Assembly: GCA_040216735.1 (NCBI GenBank) | Contig: JAVJOO010000002.1 | Location: forward strand, 1,143,118-1,207,117 | DNA length: 64,000 nucleotides | Reading direction: 5' to 3' | From: Alphaproteobacteria bacterium | Lineage (GTDB): Bacteria > Pseudomonadota > Alphaproteobacteria > SHVP01 | Made by a program: the position numbers and the translations under genes | Notes under the pieces: model-generated | The model's input: the letters and a program-made list of their open reading frames with translations, nothing else | The model's database searches: none | What the model was told of the DNA's origin: nothing | In this document: one piece after another, positions 1 to 10,628 of the stretch | Position numbering within the stretch: the stretch's first letter is position 1 | Layout of the letters: each line of letters begins with the position of its first letter

Positions 1-1238
1 CGAACGGTCTGCAGGTCGTCTTGATCGAAGACCACCGCGCCCCGGTCGTGACTCAAATGGTCTGGTACAAGGCTGGGTCGGCGGACGAGCCCCGCGGTAA
101 ATCGGGCATTGCCCATTTCCTCGAGCATTTGATGTTCAAGGGCACCCGCGATGTCCCCGCAGGCGAGTTCTCCGAAGTGGTCACCAGAAACGGCGGACGC
201 GAGAACGCCTTCACCTCATTCGACTATACCGGATACTTCCAGACCGTCGCCGCCGACCGCCTCGAAACGATGATGCGGCTTGAAGCCGACCGCATGACCA
301 ATCTGACGCTCACCGAGGAACAGGTGAATGCGGAACGCTTGGTGATTCTCGAGGAGCGCCGTTCCCGCGTCGACAATACGCCGACGGGTCTGTTTTTCGA
401 ACAAATGAATGCCGCCCAGTATCTCGCCTACCCCTACCGGGTGCCGGTGATCGGATGGGAAAGCGAAATCAAAAGCCTTGGCCTGGACGATGCGATTGAG
501 TGGTATCGGACCTACTACGCGCCCAATAACGCGATCCTTATCGTTGCGGGAGACGTTACGGTCGAACAACTTCGCCCGCTCGCCGAGAAATACTATGGCG
601 CGATTCCGCGCCGCGACACGCCGGCCCGGACACGGGCGGAGGAGCCGCCGCAGCTCGCCGCGCGTAGGCTGGAAATGTTCCACCCCCAGGTCACGCAAGA
701 TACCTGGCGGCGCTCCTACCTCGCACCCAGCTACAACTGGGGCGAAGAGAAACACGCGTTGCCGTTGCAGATTCTGGCTCAAGTTCTCGGTGGACCCGCC
801 ACCAGCCGGCTCTACCGCGGTATGGTTGTCGAGCGGCAAGTAGCGGTACTGGCGAGTGCCTTCTATTCGGCTACCGATGTCGGGCCGAGCCAGTTCTTTC
901 TCTTCGCGGTACCTCGTGGCGATGCGACGCTTGCCGAAATCGAAGCCCAGATGGATGCACTGGTCGCGGATGTCCTCGAAAATGGCATCACGCAAGACGA
1001 GCTTGACCGCACCAGGCGGAACCTTCTGGCCCAGGCGGTTTATGCCCGCGATAACGTTCAGGGGGCCGCACGGATTTTCGGAGAAGCGTTGACAAACGGT
1101 CGGACGATCGAAGACGTCGAAAGCTGGCCCGACCGGATGGGTCAGGTCACATTAGAGGAGGTGAACGCCGCCGCGCGATACGTCTTCGACAAGCGGCGTT
1201 CGGTTACCGGTCTGTTGCGAGCGGGGGAGCCGAGTTGA
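1..1238 (+). CDS. M16 family zinc metallopeptidase, catalytic subunit (5' end outside window)
   Basis: A processing-protease-like enzyme of the pitrilysin/insulinase family. The frame is already open at the left edge, so the N terminus and any signal peptide lie outside. The inverted zinc motif HFLEH is at bases 114-128, and the distal glutamate region (VILEERRSR) follows about 75 residues later, so this is the active subunit. The C-terminal M16 domain with GGPATSRLYRGMV is present. Its TGA overlaps the TTG start of the next gene (shared bases TTGA), which codes for the non-catalytic partner. Such pairs usually form a periplasmic or membrane-attached heterodimer. The family is certain; the substrate is unknown. 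Confidence 0.93.
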   Translation, partial: NGLQVVLIEDHRAPVVTQMVWYKAGSADEPRGKSGIAHFLEHLMFKGTRDVPAGEFSEVVTRNGGRENAFTSFDYTGYFQTVAADRLETMMRLEADRMTNLTLTEEQVNAERLVILEERRSRVDNTPTGLFFEQMNAAQYLAYPYRVPVIGWESEIKSLGLDDAIEWYRTYYAPNNAILIVAGDVTVEQLRPLAEKYYGAIPRRDTPARTRAEEPPQLAARRLEMFHPQVTQDTWRRSYLAPSYNWGEEKHALPLQILAQVLGGPATSRLYRGMVVERQVAVLASAFYSATDVGPSQFFLFAVPRGDATLAEIEAQMDALVADVLENGITQDELDRTRRNLLAQAVYARDNVQGAARIFGEALTNGRTIEDVESWPDRMGQVTLEEVNAAARYVFDKRRSVTGLLRAGEPS

Positions 1239-2587
1239 TCGGGTTTCTGAAGGCGCCGTTTGGCGTTTTTCTGGCGCTTTTCGCCGTCGCGGTGGGGCTC
1301 CTGCTATGGGCGACACCGCTGCGCGCCGCCAACATCCAAGAGGTGCGCTCTCCGGGCGGCGTGACGGCTTGGCTCGTCGAAGAACCTTCGATCCCCATGC
1401 TCGCGGTCGAGATTCATTTCCGCGGCGGCACCTCGCTCGACCCGGCAGGCAAAGAAGGTTTGGCCAACCTTCTTTCCGGTCTTCTCGACGAGGGCGCCGG
1501 CGCGCTGGATTCCCAATCCTTTCAAGCCCGTCTCGAAGACCTCGCGATTTCTTTGTCATTCGACGCCGGGCGCGACGGTTTCAGCGGGAGTTTGCGAACC
1601 CTGACCGAGAACGCCGAGGCGGCGTTCGACTTGCTGCGTCTAGCCCTTTCCGAACCGCGCTTCGACCCCGAACCGGTCGAACGTATTCGCTCTCAGGTGA
1701 TCAGCGGTATTCGGGCGCGTGCAGAAAACCCCAACACGATCGCGGGGGAGACACTCTTTCGGACGCTTTACCCCGATCACCCCTATGGCCGGCCCGCTCG
1801 CGGTACCCCGAAGTCGGTTGCGGCCATTACCGTCGACGATTTGCGGACCTTCGTTGCCGAGCGGTTCGCGAAGGAAAATCTGATCGTCGGCGTCGTCGGC
1901 GATATCTCCCCCGAACGCCTGTCGGTGCTGCTCGATCGAACGTTCGGTGGATTGCCGGCGGGTGGGCAAGATATCGACGTGCCCGAGACGCCGGCAGTGG
2001 CCGCAGGCCGGGTCGAGGTGATCCGCCGCCCCATTCCCCAAAGCGTCCTGATGTGGGCGATGCCCGGCATCAAACGCAACGATCCGGACTATTTCGCCGC
2101 CGTCCTGATGAATCGCGTCTTGGGCGGCGGCAGCTTTACGTCGCGGTTGTACGCCGAAGTGCGGGAAAAGCGCGGTTTGGCCTATTCGGTCTACAGCGCC
2201 GTTGTCCCCTATGAACGCTCCGGCATCATCCTGGGGGGCGTCGGGACACAAAATGGCCAGCTTGGCGAATCTTTGTCCCTGATTCGCACGGAAATCGACA
2301 AAGTGGCACGCGACGGTATCACCGCGTCGGAACTGAAGGCGGCCAAAACCTATACGACCGGCGCATTTCCGCTCAGTCTCGATACTAACGCGCGGATCGC
2401 CAACGTCCTGGTGACGTTGCAGATTTTGGACCTCGGAATCGATTACCTCGAGCGCCGTGCCGAGCTCGTGAATCGGGTGACGCTCGACGATGTCAAACGG
2501 GTGGCACGGCGTCTCTTGGATATCGAAGCCATGACGGTCGTTGTTGTCGGCGACCCCGTCGGCGTGGAGTCGACGCCGTCGCCCTAG
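1235..2587 (+). CDS. M16 family peptidase homologue, non-catalytic partner
   Basis: A 450-residue M16 protein starting at TTG, translationally coupled to the upstream catalytic gene. Residues 1-32 form a signal peptide or membrane anchor (hydrophobic run FLALFAVAVGLLLWA, then AANIQ). Where the active partner has HxxEH this protein reads GLANLLSGLLDEG, so the zinc ligands are missing. The C-terminal substrate-binding signature GGGSFTSRLYAEVREKRGLAYS is intact. This matches the two-subunit M16B arrangement in which one chain holds zinc and the other contributes substrate binding. Export to the periplasm is inferred from the N terminus. Confidence 0.92.
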   Translation: MIGFLKAPFGVFLALFAVAVGLLLWATPLRAANIQEVRSPGGVTAWLVEEPSIPMLAVEIHFRGGTSLDPAGKEGLANLLSGLLDEGAGALDSQSFQARLEDLAISLSFDAGRDGFSGSLRTLTENAEAAFDLLRLALSEPRFDPEPVERIRSQVISGIRARAENPNTIAGETLFRTLYPDHPYGRPARGTPKSVAAITVDDLRTFVAERFAKENLIVGVVGDISPERLSVLLDRTFGGLPAGGQDIDVPETPAVAAGRVEVIRRPIPQSVLMWAMPGIKRNDPDYFAAVLMNRVLGGGSFTSRLYAEVREKRGLAYSVYSAVVPYERSGIILGGVGTQNGQLGESLSLIRTEIDKVARDGITASELKAAKTYTTGAFPLSLDTNARIANVLVTLQILDLGIDYLERRAELVNRVTLDDVKRVARRLLDIEAMTVVVVGDPVGVESTPSP

Positions 2588-2632
2588 GGCGTTTGACGCC
2601 CGTTTCGCCTCTGCTAGTTTTGGCGCCCAGCC

Positions 2633-3919
2633 ATGCGCCCGCCCTTCACCCACCACGCCCAACACTGCTATGCCGCCTCGATCGGGGCGGCGGGCCAAGA
2701 CCCCGCTGCGCTAGCTGCCAAATGGGATGAAGCGAAGGCGGCGCTCGGTGCGATCTGCGGCGTACTCGGGAAGGATGCTCGGTACGATTGCATCGCTGCC
2801 GCTAGGTGGCAGGACGATCTGCCCGAACTTGAACGGCTCGCCGCCGATTTCAGGGATCGCTTCGACGATGTGATCTTGATCGGGATTGGCGGCTCGGCCC
2901 TAGGGGCGCAAGCCCTTTCGGCGATTGCCGATCCGGCTGGATGCCGTCTGCATGTTCTGGCCAATCTCCAACCCGGCCGACTAGAGACGCTCTTGGGTGC
3001 CGTCGATCCGACCCGTACTGGGGTTATTCTGATTTCTAAGTCCGGCTCGACCGCCGAGGTAATGGCCCAGGCCGCCGTGGTCTTGGGCCACTTGGCGGCG
3101 ACCCTTGGACGCGCCGCCGTGGAGGGGCGTGTCGTCGGGATTGCGGTGCCTGGCGACAACCCGCTGCGCCGTTTGGCCACGGCGTGGGGCTTTACCATGT
3201 TGGATCATCCTGTCGATGTCGCGGGGCGCTATTCCGTGCTGACGTTGGTTGGGATGTTGCCCGCGCTTATCTTGGGGTTGGACGTGCGGGCGGTGCGCCG
3301 CGGCGCGGCCGCCGTGCTGGACGACCCGACGTCGGCGGTGAGCGAAGGCGCGGCGCTGATGGCAGCCTTTGGCGCCCAGGATCGGTCGATCTCGGTGCTC
3401 CTGCCCTATGACGAACGCCTCGGGTGGCTGTCTCGTTGGTTTGCGCAGTTGTGGGCGGAGAGCTTGGGGAAATCCGGGAGGGGCACGACGCCGGTCACGG
3501 CGCTCGGGCCGGTCGACCAGCACAGCCAGTTGCAACTCTATTTGGACGGGCCGGTCGACAAGGTCTTCACGGTTCTCGTCACCGACTTTGCGGGCCAAGG
3601 GATGCGAGTGGCCGCCGATCAGGTCGCCGACATCGCCGCGCTGTCGTATCTCGCCGATCGGACGATCGGCGATATCGTGACCGCTTCGGCCCGGGCGACA
3701 GTGGAAACGTTGGTCGCGCACCAACGACCCGTGCGGGTCATGCTGTTGCCGCAGTTGGATGAGGCTGCCATCGGCGGATTGTTCATGCATTTCATGCTCG
3801 AGACGATCCTCACGGCAGGCTTATGGGGGGTCGATGCGTTCGATCAGCCGGCCGTCGACGAGGGTAAAGTACGCGCCCGCGACTACCTTCGAACCGGGCG
3901 CGTCGCCTTCGAGCTATGA
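2633..3919 (+). CDS. pgi: Glucose-6-phosphate isomerase
   Basis: Interconverts glucose 6-phosphate and fructose 6-phosphate in the cytoplasm. Sugar-phosphate-binding SIS segments are visible: GIGGSALG at residues 84-91 and SKSGST at 135-140. The later stretch [18 protein letters not shown] is typical of the family, followed by [16 protein letters not shown]. At 428 residues it is shorter than the roughly 550-residue enterobacterial enzyme, in line with the compact alphaproteobacterial form. The ATG at 2633 follows a 45-base gap after the M16 pair. The stop overlaps the mutL start (ATGA at 3916-3919), so the two are probably co-transcribed. Confidence 0.93.
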   Translation: MRPPFTHHAQHCYAASIGAAGQDPAALAAKWDEAKAALGAICGVLGKDARYDCIAAARWQDDLPELERLAADFRDRFDDVILIGIGGSALGAQALSAIADPAGCRLHVLANLQPGRLETLLGAVDPTRTGVILISKSGSTAEVMAQAAVVLGHLAATLGRAAVEGRVVGIAVPGDNPLRRLATAWGFTMLDHPVDVAGRYSVLTLVGMLPALILGLDVRAVRRGAAAVLDDPTSAVSEGAALMAAFGAQDRSISVLLPYDERLGWLSRWFAQLWAESLGKSGRGTTPVTALGPVDQHSQLQLYLDGPVDKVFTVLVTDFAGQGMRVAADQVADIAALSYLADRTIGDIVTASARATVETLVAHQRPVRVMLLPQLDEAAIGGLFMHFMLETILTAGLWGVDAFDQPAVDEGKVRARDYLRTGRVAFEL

Positions 3920-5712
3920 CCATTCGCCGCCTGCCTGAGGGCACGGTCAACCGCATCGCCGCGGGCGAGGTCGTGGAGCGGCCTGCGAGTGTGGTTAAGG
4001 AGTTGGTGGAAAACGCTCTCGACGCCGGTGCGGCGCGAGTCGACGTTTCAGTCGTGGGTGCGGGGCGTGACCTGATCGTCGTGGCCGACGACGGCGTCGG
4101 CATGGCACCCGACGATCTGATGCTCGCTATCGAACGCCATGCGACGTCAAAGTTACCGGATGACGATCTTGTCCATATCGCGCATCTCGGGTTCCGCGGC
4201 GAGGCCCTGCCGTCGATCGGCTCGGTGAGCCGCCTGACCCTGACCAGCCGGGCGCGCGGCGCCGATGCCGCGTGGCACCTGAGTGTCGACGGCGGCCGCG
4301 TCGGCGAACTGCAGCCGGCGTCGTTGCCGGCGGGAACCCGGATCGAGGTGCGGGATCTATTCTTTGCGACGCCGGCGCGGCTCAAGTTTCTTAAAACCGA
4401 TCGCGCCGAGGCATCGTCGGTCGCTGAAACCGTCAAGCGTCTGGCAATGGCCAATCCAACGGTTGCCTTCAGTTTGCGCGAGGGCGAACGATTGCGGTTC
4501 GACTATCCCGGGGCTACCGGACCCGATGCATTGCGCCGCCGGCTCGCCGCTGCGATGGGGGAAGACTTCGTCGCCAATAGCGTTGTAGTCGAGGTTGAGC
4601 GCGACGGTGTGCGGCTCGCGGGCTTTGCGGGCCTTCCAACGATGAACCGAGGCAATGCCCAGGCCCAGTACCTATTCGTCAACGGCAGACCGGTTCGCGA
4701 CAGGGTGTTTACCGGTGCGATCCGCGGGGCCTATCAGGATTTGATGTCGCGGCACCGCTATCCCGTCGTCGCGCTGTTTTTGACGTTGCCGCCGGATGCG
4801 GTCGACGTGAACGTGCATCCGGCAAAAGCCGAAGTACGCTTTCGCGACGAGCAGCTTGTGCGCAGCTTGATCGTCTCGGCAGTGCGCCGCGCCTTGGGGA
4901 CAGCCGGGCACCGCGCTTCTTCGACGGTGGCAGCGGCAGCATCTGCAGCATTTCGTCCGGGCGGTCAGGGAGTGTTTTACGGAACGCCGGATGGGTCGTC
5001 CCGCAACCCGGGCTTGGCGGAAGCAGCGGCGGCCTTCCAGTACCAGGCACCGGCGGACCGGCCGCGCGGTACTAGTCCCGAGGACTTTGCGCCAGCCGCC
5101 CGCGCGACCGAGGCGAGCGTCGAACCGGCTGACGACTATCCGCTTGGGGCGGCGGTCGGCCAGGTGCACGAGACCTACATCGTCGCCCAAACCGCCCACG
5201 GCCTGATCGTCGTCGATCAACATGCCGCGCACGAGCGGTTGGTCTACGAGCGGATGAAGAAGGCGCTGCTGAACGGCGTTGCGCGCCAGGGAATGCTGAT
5301 CCCCGAGGTAGTCGAGATGGAGGATGCGGCGGTAGGTCGCGTGTTGGCTCGGGCGGGCGAGCTTGCCGAACTCGGCCTGACGGTCGAACCGTTCGGGGCG
5401 GGCGCGATCGTGGTGCGCGAGCAACCGGCGCTTCTGGGCGAGGTCGACCTCCAGGGCTTGCTACGCGACCTCGCCGACGACCTCGCCGAATTCGACGATG
5501 CGACGACACTGACCGAACGGCTCAACGATGTGTGCAGCACCATGGCGTGCCATGGTTCGGTGCGGGCGGGCCGCCGGTTGTCGGTCGCGGAAATGAACGC
5601 ACTGTTGCGCGAGATGGAAGCCACGCCCAATTCCGGCCAATGCAATCATGGCCGCCCAACCTATATCGAGCTGCAATTGCCCGACATCGAACGGCTATTC
5701 GGACGGCGCTGA
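3916..5712 (+). CDS. mutL: DNA mismatch repair protein MutL
   Basis: The mismatch repair ATPase that links MutS to strand incision. The GHKL ATPase motifs are all present: [26 protein letters not shown], the ATSKL lid and GFRGEAL. The C-terminal dimerisation domain carries [12 protein letters not shown], which fits the endonuclease metal motif DQHA(X)2E(X)4E. QCNHGRP near the end fits the second conserved endonuclease element. So this is the nicking type of MutL found in bacteria without MutH, unlike the E. coli protein. Length is 598 residues. The 3' end overlaps rsmD on the opposite strand by 18 bases. Confidence 0.96.
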   Translation: MTIRRLPEGTVNRIAAGEVVERPASVVKELVENALDAGAARVDVSVVGAGRDLIVVADDGVGMAPDDLMLAIERHATSKLPDDDLVHIAHLGFRGEALPSIGSVSRLTLTSRARGADAAWHLSVDGGRVGELQPASLPAGTRIEVRDLFFATPARLKFLKTDRAEASSVAETVKRLAMANPTVAFSLREGERLRFDYPGATGPDALRRRLAAAMGEDFVANSVVVEVERDGVRLAGFAGLPTMNRGNAQAQYLFVNGRPVRDRVFTGAIRGAYQDLMSRHRYPVVALFLTLPPDAVDVNVHPAKAEVRFRDEQLVRSLIVSAVRRALGTAGHRASSTVAAAASAAFRPGGQGVFYGTPDGSSRNPGLAEAAAAFQYQAPADRPRGTSPEDFAPAARATEASVEPADDYPLGAAVGQVHETYIVAQTAHGLIVVDQHAAHERLVYERMKKALLNGVARQGMLIPEVVEMEDAAVGRVLARAGELAELGLTVEPFGAGAIVVREQPALLGEVDLQGLLRDLADDLAEFDDATTLTERLNDVCSTMACHGSVRAGRRLSVAEMNALLREMEATPNSGQCNHGRPTYIELQLPDIERLFGRR

Positions 5713-6297
5713 GAGCGTCTCGGGACCTTCGATCTCTACACAGCTTAGGAAGTACACCCTTGCGGCGCCGTACCGGCGGTCGTCGATCGCTCTGTATCCG
5801 GCCGGAATTGCGAGTTCCTCGCCCCGGCCAACCTCGACCGCTGCAATTGCGCCGTCCCGCAACCAACCCTGGGCGCGGAGCGCGTTCAGTGCCGGGACCG
5901 ACAGGCCCGTGGCGTAGGGTGCATCCATGAACAGCAGGTCCGCGCCGACTCGGGCCGGTCCCGGTTCGGTCGCGTCGCGGCGCAGCACCGTGACGGCGTC
6001 GTCCGCACCCAGTCGTTCGGCGTTGCGTTTGATGAGGGCTGCGGCGCTTGCGTCGTTCTCGAAGAAGGTCACGTGGTCTGCGCCGCGCGACCAGGCTTCG
6101 AACCCGAGCGCGCCCGACCCAGCAAACACATCCAGTACACGGAGGCCGGTCAGCGTTGCGCCGCCCTCGGTGACGAGGCCGTGGGTCAATCGGTTGAAGA
6201 TCGCTTCGCGGACCCGGTCGGCGGTTGGCCGCACCGAGTTGTCGGGCGCGGTTTCGAGTTTCCGGCCACGGTGGCGGCCCGCGATGATGCGTAGCAC
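5695..6297 (-). CDS. rsmD: 16S rRNA (guanine(966)-N(2))-methyltransferase RsmD
   Basis: Methylates G966 of 16S rRNA using S-adenosylmethionine during 30S assembly. The 200-residue protein opens with [14 protein letters not shown], the usual RsmD N terminus. It has the SAM motif [18 protein letters not shown]. The catalytic NPPY-type motif reads DAPY here rather than the commoner DPPY. I chose the GTG at 6297: the stop of the upstream pseudouridine synthase overlaps it by one base (TAGTG), and the conserved sequence begins right there. A longer reading from 6486 only adds low-complexity residues. The 3' end overlaps mutL. Confidence 0.93.
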   Translation of the reverse strand: MLRIIAGRHRGRKLETAPDNSVRPTADRVREAIFNRLTHGLVTEGGATLTGLRVLDVFAGSGALGFEAWSRGADHVTFFENDASAAALIKRNAERLGADDAVTVLRRDATEPGPARVGADLLFMDAPYATGLSVPALNALRAQGWLRDGAIAAVEVGRGEELAIPAGYRAIDDRRYGAARVYFLSCVEIEGPETLSAPSE

Positions 6298-7037
6298 TAG
6301 CGCGCTTGGCCCAGCTGTTCGCGCAGCACCTTGTGCGGCACCGGCGAGACTTCGCCGGGCTTGAGATTGCCGAGCTGAAATGGCCCGTAGGCGAGGCGAA
6401 TCAAGCGCGATACCGGCCACCCGAGGTGTTCCATGACGCGGCGGATTTCGCGGTTCTTGCCTTCGCGCAGCGACACGGTGAGCCAAGCGTTTGCGCCTTG
6501 CTGTTTGTCGATGGTGGCGAGGATTGCGTCATATCCCACGCCGTCGATGGTGACGCCGCGTTTGAGCGGATCGAGCATCGCTTGATCGACCCGTCCGTAG
6601 ACCCGGACACGGTAGCGCCGGGTCCATCCGGTCGACGGCAGTTCTAGCTTGCGCGCGAGGTCGCCGTCGTTGGTGAGCAGCAACAGGCCTTCCGAATTGA
6701 GGTCGAGCCGTCCGACGGTGACGACCCGCGGCATGGTCTTGGGCAAATGGTCGAAGATCGTGTCGCGGCCCAACTCGTCGCGGTTGGTGGTCACGAGGCC
6801 TGGCGGTTTGTGATAGCGCCACAGGCGATTTTCCTGGGCCGCCGGTAGCGGTTTGCCGTCGACCTCGATCCGACTTGCGGCGGTGACGGTAAAGGCCGGG
6901 GTGGTCAATTGCGTGCCGTCGACGCTGACCCGGCCCTGCTCGATCCAACGTTCGGCCTCGCGCCGCGAGCAAAGCCCCGCGCGGGCGATTCGCTTGGCGA
7001 TCCGCTCGCCGGCCGGGGCCTCTCCGGAGTCGGTCAT
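6297..7037 (-). CDS. rRNA pseudouridine synthase, RsuA/RluB/RluE/RluF family
   Basis: Isomerises a uridine in rRNA to pseudouridine. The N terminus has an S4 RNA-binding domain ([23 protein letters not shown]), and the catalytic domain carries the aspartate motif [18 protein letters not shown]. The C-terminal [16 protein letters not shown] segment is diagnostic of the family. Which base is modified cannot be decided from sequence; RluB-like is likeliest from length (246 residues). The ATG at 7037 overlaps the stop of the upstream amidotransferase (ATGA), and the stop overlaps rsmD by one base. The three minus-strand genes therefore form one tightly packed operon. Confidence 0.92.
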   Translation of the reverse strand: MTDSGEAPAGERIAKRIARAGLCSRREAERWIEQGRVSVDGTQLTTPAFTVTAASRIEVDGKPLPAAQENRLWRYHKPPGLVTTNRDELGRDTIFDHLPKTMPRVVTVGRLDLNSEGLLLLTNDGDLARKLELPSTGWTRRYRVRVYGRVDQAMLDPLKRGVTIDGVGYDAILATIDKQQGANAWLTVSLREGKNREIRRVMEHLGWPVSRLIRLAYGPFQLGNLKPGEVSPVPHKVLREQLGQAR

Positions 7038-7753
7038 CGTTGGGCTGCTGCGGCAATAAAGGCGCGAAAGATTTTCGCGTCGCCATCGCTGATGTCGTAT
7101 TCGGGGTGCCACTGCACACCCAGGCAAAACCGGTAGGCCGGCGATTCGATCCCTTCAACCACGCCGTCGGGCGCGACCGCGTTAATGACGATGCCTTCGC
7201 CGTCGTGCGCCGCGGCTTGGTGGTGGGCGCTGTTTACCGGCAGGGCATCGGTGCCGACGATACGGTGAAGCAGGGTGTCCGGGGCGACGGCCACGGTATG
7301 GCCCGGTTCGTCGCGCGGGTTCGGCTGCTCGTGCGCCAGCGCATCGGGGACTTCATCGGGGATGTGCTGGACCAAGGTGCCGCCCAGGATGACGTGCAAA
7401 AGCTGCTGACCGCCGCAAATACCGAGGACGGCTTTGTCGCGCGCCAACATGCCGCGGGTGACCGCGGCCTCGAACGCGGTGCGCCGGTCCTTGGTCTTGA
7501 CGGTGGCGTGGCGTTCGCTGGCCCCGAACAGGGCGGGATCGACGTCGAAATTGCCGCCCGACACGACGAGGCCGTCCAGCAGGTCGGCGTAGCGCGCCGC
7601 CGCGTCCACGTCGTGGGGCAGCAACAAGACGGTACCGCCGGCCTTGGTCACGGCCTCGCAATAGTTTTGGCGCAGGGCGAACCACGGCTTGTTGGAATAG
7701 GCGCCGGGCTCTTCCGAATCGACGGTGATACCGATGAGGGGGGCGGTGGTCAT
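7034..7753 (-). CDS. Class I glutamine amidotransferase-like hydrolase (peptidase C26, PuuD-like)
   Basis: A 239-residue enzyme of the gamma-glutamyl-gamma-aminobutyrate hydrolase type. The nucleophile elbow [12 protein letters not shown] carries the cysteine, and the later VQWHPEYD supplies the histidine and glutamate of the triad. The N-terminal [11 protein letters not shown] and [13 protein letters not shown] match the C26 family. PuuD releases GABA from its gamma-glutamyl conjugate in putrescine breakdown, but no other puu gene is nearby, so the substrate is open. The start is the ATG at 7753; a 12-residue upstream extension lacks conserved sequence. It is first in the operon with the pseudouridine synthase and rsmD. 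Confidence 0.88.
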   Translation of the reverse strand: MTTAPLIGITVDSEEPGAYSNKPWFALRQNYCEAVTKAGGTVLLLPHDVDAAARYADLLDGLVVSGGNFDVDPALFGASERHATVKTKDRRTAFEAAVTRGMLARDKAVLGICGGQQLLHVILGGTLVQHIPDEVPDALAHEQPNPRDEPGHTVAVAPDTLLHRIVGTDALPVNSAHHQAAAHDGEGIVINAVAPDGVVEGIESPAYRFCLGVQWHPEYDISDGDAKIFRAFIAAAAQR

Positions 7754-7839
7754 GGCGCGGAGACTAGGGCGCTGGCCGCGCGGGCGCAATTGACGCCGAA
7801 GGCTTGACCCTCTCCATCGCCCGGCCCAAGGTCGGCTGT

Positions 7840-8295
7840 ATGGATACCCCCGGCGAAACCCCGATGGCGCAGGCGTTGGCGGAAGCGGAAGCCGCGGCCC
7901 GGGCGGGCGAGGTGCCGGTGGGTGCGGTCCTGGTCGACGCGGGCGGCGCGGTGATCGCCGCCGCCGGCAATCGCACCCGGACCGACAACGACCCGACGGC
8001 CCACGCTGAAATGGTCGTGATACGCGCCGCCGCCGCGGCGCGCGGCGCCGAACGGCTCAACGACTGCGATCTTTACGTAACGCTGGAGCCCTGCCCGATG
8101 TGCGCCCAGGCGATCAGCTTTGCCCGGCTGCGCCGGCTCTACTATGGGGCGGCCGATCCCAAGGGCGGCGGCGTCGAGAACGGGCCCCGCATTTTTGCCC
8201 AAAGCACCTGCCACCACGCGCCTGAGATCTATGGCGGGCTGGACGAATCGCGGTCGGCCGCGCTGCTGAAGGCGTTCTTCAAGAGCCGGCGGTGA
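7840..8295 (+). CDS. tadA: tRNA-specific adenosine deaminase
   Basis: Converts A34 to inosine in tRNA-Arg. It is a cytidine-deaminase-fold zinc enzyme: the HAE motif (TAHAEMVVI) supplies one ligand and the proton-shuttling glutamate, and PCPMC supplies the two cysteines. Length is about 151 residues, normal for TadA. The ATG at 7840 has a purine-rich AAGG about ten bases ahead; a TTG at 7804 would add 12 residues. It is divergent from the amidotransferase gene, with 86 bases between the starts. A guanine deaminase is possible but less likely given the sequence around the motifs. Confidence 0.9.
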   Translation: MDTPGETPMAQALAEAEAAARAGEVPVGAVLVDAGGAVIAAAGNRTRTDNDPTAHAEMVVIRAAAAARGAERLNDCDLYVTLEPCPMCAQAISFARLRRLYYGAADPKGGGVENGPRIFAQSTCHHAPEIYGGLDESRSAALLKAFFKSRR

Positions 8296-8379
8296 CGCCT
8301 CGAAATTGCGGGGCGTCAATGCCTGACGCGCGGCAATTCCTGATACAAACAATAGGTCCGCCCCACAAAGAGAGTGCCC

Positions 8380-9585
8380 ATGGTTGTCGAACATCCGGAA
8401 AAAACCAAGAAACTGCTGCCCAAGCTGCATGCCTTTATGGAGGCCCACGTCTATCCGGCCGAAAGCGTCTATGCGGCGCAGCTGGCGGAGGAACGCTGGC
8501 GGGTGCCGCCGGTCATGGAGGAACTGAAGGCGAAGGCCAAGGCGGCCGGTCTGTGGAACCTGTTCCTGCCGGACGACACGTTGGCGGCGGGCCTGACCAA
8601 TCTGGAATACGCGCCGCTGTGCGAGGTGATGGGCCGGGTGCCGTTCGCGCCCGAGGTGTTCAACTGCAACGCGCCCGACACCGGCAATATGGAATTGCTG
8701 TGGCACTACGCCAATGAGGCGCAAAAGAAGGAATGGCTGACACCCCTGTTGGAGGGCAAGATTCGCTCGGCCTTTTGCATGACCGAACCCGACGTGGCGT
8801 CGTCGGATGCGACCAATGTCGAAACGTCGATCAAGCGCGATGGCAAGGACTACGTGATCAACGGGCGCAAATGGTGGATCACCAACGCGGCCCACCCGGA
8901 CTGCGCGATCTTCATCGTAATGGGGAAGACCGACCCGACCGCGGCGCGCCACCAACAGCAATCGCAAATCCTGGTGCCGCGCGATACGCCGGGCGTGACC
9001 ATCGTGCGCAAGCTGTCGCTGTTCGGATTCGACGACGCGCCGCACGGACATTGCGAGGTGACGTTCGAGAACGTGCGGGTGCCCGCGAGCAATTTGATCT
9101 TGGGCGAGGGCCGCGGTTTTGAGATCGCGCAAGGCCGCCTTGGGCCCGGGCGCATCCACCATTGCATGCGCCAGATCGGTGTCGCCGAACGGGCGCTGGA
9201 AACGATGTGCCGGCGTGTCACCAATCGCGTCGCCTTCGGCAAGCCCCTGGCCGAGCAGGGCGCGATCCGCCAACAAATCGCCCAAAGCCGTATCGAGATC
9301 GAACAGGCGCGCCTCCTGGTGCTCAAGACCGCGTGGATGATCGATCAAGTCGGCGCCAAGGAAGCGCGCAGCGAAATCGCGATGATCAAGGTCGCGGTGC
9401 CGATGATGACGCAGACCATTTTGGATCGTGCGATGCAGGTGCATGGCGCCGGCGGGTTCTCAGAGGATTACGGCCTGTCCTACGCCTGGGCCTGGGCGCG
9501 CGGCCTGCGCATGGCCGACGGCCCCGACGAGGTGCATGCCGAAGGCATCGCCAAGCGCGAGCTGCGGAAGTACAGCAACAGTTAG
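8380..9585 (+). CDS. Acyl-CoA dehydrogenase, ACAD10/11-like
   Basis: A FAD-dependent acyl-CoA dehydrogenase of 401 residues that introduces a 2,3 double bond in acyl-CoA. Family marks are [15 protein letters not shown] (flavin and substrate contacts), [14 protein letters not shown] and the C-terminal DGPDEVH. The overall sequence resembles the ACAD10/ACAD11 branch, which acts on 4-hydroxy or long-chain acyl-CoAs. The ATG at 8380 has AAAGAGAG just upstream; an in-frame GTG at 8374 is also possible. It converges on the phosphotransferase gene, overlapping by four bases. In animals these two domains occur in one polypeptide, which supports a shared pathway. Confidence 0.92.
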   Translation: MVVEHPEKTKKLLPKLHAFMEAHVYPAESVYAAQLAEERWRVPPVMEELKAKAKAAGLWNLFLPDDTLAAGLTNLEYAPLCEVMGRVPFAPEVFNCNAPDTGNMELLWHYANEAQKKEWLTPLLEGKIRSAFCMTEPDVASSDATNVETSIKRDGKDYVINGRKWWITNAAHPDCAIFIVMGKTDPTAARHQQQSQILVPRDTPGVTIVRKLSLFGFDDAPHGHCEVTFENVRVPASNLILGEGRGFEIAQGRLGPGRIHHCMRQIGVAERALETMCRRVTNRVAFGKPLAEQGAIRQQIAQSRIEIEQARLLVLKTAWMIDQVGAKEARSEIAMIKVAVPMMTQTILDRAMQVHGAGGFSEDYGLSYAWAWARGLRMADGPDEVHAEGIAKRELRKYSNS

Positions 9586-10628
9586 TCCCCGATCTTCGCG
9601 GCCTGGGCCCACGCTAACTCCGCCAGGGGGCGCACCAGGGCGCCCATGCGGGCGGCTTCGGGGTTGGCGGCGGTGCCGTCGCGGACGCGGCCCATGATGC
9701 CTTGCAGGATCGCGGCCATGCGAAACAGGTTGTAGGCCATGTAGAACTCCCAGTCCGGGAGCGCGTCGCGGCCGGTGCGCTGCGCATAGGCCGTGGTGTA
9801 AGCGGCCTCGTCCGGGATGCCGAGCGCGGCGATGTCGACCTCGCGCAGGCCGCGGAATTCGTCGGGCGATACCCGCCACGCCATGACGTGGTAAGCGAAG
9901 TCGGCCAACGGATGGCCCAACGTGGCGATCTCCCAATCGAGGACGCCGATGACGCGCGGTTCGGTGGGATGGAAGATGAGGTTGTCGAGACGGTAGTCGC
10001 CGTGCACGAGCGTGGTTTCGTCGTCCTCGGGCAGGTGCGCCGGCAACCACGCCATCAGGCGTTCCATCGCGTCGATGGTTTCGGTTTCGCTCGCCTTGTA
10101 TTGCTTGGACCAACGCCCGATTTGGCGCGCGACATAGCCGCCCGCGCGGCCGAAGTCGTCCAGACCGGCCGCGTTGTAGTCCACCGTGTGCAGCGCGGCG
10201 ATTACCTTGTTCATCGCGTCGAACATCGCCGCCCGTTCGGTCGTGCTGCCGATCTCGGGCAGACGCGGATCGAAGAAGATGCGGCCGTCGAGAAAATCCA
10301 TCACGTAGAACATCGTGCCCACAACGCTTTCGTCGTCGCACAGCAAATAGGTACGCGGCACCGGGACGCCGGTCCCGGCGAGCGCCGTCATGATGCGGTA
10401 CTCGCGGTCGACCGCATGGGCCGAGGGCAGAAGCGTGCCGGGCGGTTTGCGGCGCAGCACGTAGGACGCCCCCGGCGTGGTCAGCCGGTAGGTCGGGTTG
10501 GACTGGCCGCCCTTGAATTCGGCCACCGTCATCGGCCCGGCAAAGCCCGGCAGGTTGGCGGCGAGCCATTCTTCGAGGCGATTTTCGTCGAAGCGGTGGG
10601 CGGGCAGGACGTCGGGGTTGGCGCTCAT
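9582..10628 (-). CDS. Aminoglycoside phosphotransferase-fold kinase, ACAD10/11 N-terminal-like
   Basis: A kinase-fold protein of 348 residues. It has the catalytic loop HGDYRLDN and the metal motif [15 protein letters not shown], both typical of APH-family phosphotransferases linked to acyl-CoA dehydrogenases. The N-terminal region [12 protein letters not shown] is the nucleotide-binding loop. By analogy with mammalian ACAD10/11 it may phosphorylate the hydroxyl of a 4-hydroxyacyl-CoA so that the neighbouring dehydrogenase can process it. That is inference. The start is either ATG 10628 or the in-frame ATG 10649; neither has a clear ribosome-binding site, and I give the shorter form. Confidence 0.87.
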   Translation of the reverse strand: MSANPDVLPAHRFDENRLEEWLAANLPGFAGPMTVAEFKGGQSNPTYRLTTPGASYVLRRKPPGTLLPSAHAVDREYRIMTALAGTGVPVPRTYLLCDDESVVGTMFYVMDFLDGRIFFDPRLPEIGSTTERAAMFDAMNKVIAALHTVDYNAAGLDDFGRAGGYVARQIGRWSKQYKASETETIDAMERLMAWLPAHLPEDDETTLVHGDYRLDNLIFHPTEPRVIGVLDWEIATLGHPLADFAYHVMAWRVSPDEFRGLREVDIAALGIPDEAAYTTAYAQRTGRDALPDWEFYMAYNLFRMAAILQGIMGRVRDGTAANPEAARMGALVRPLAELAWAQAAKIGD

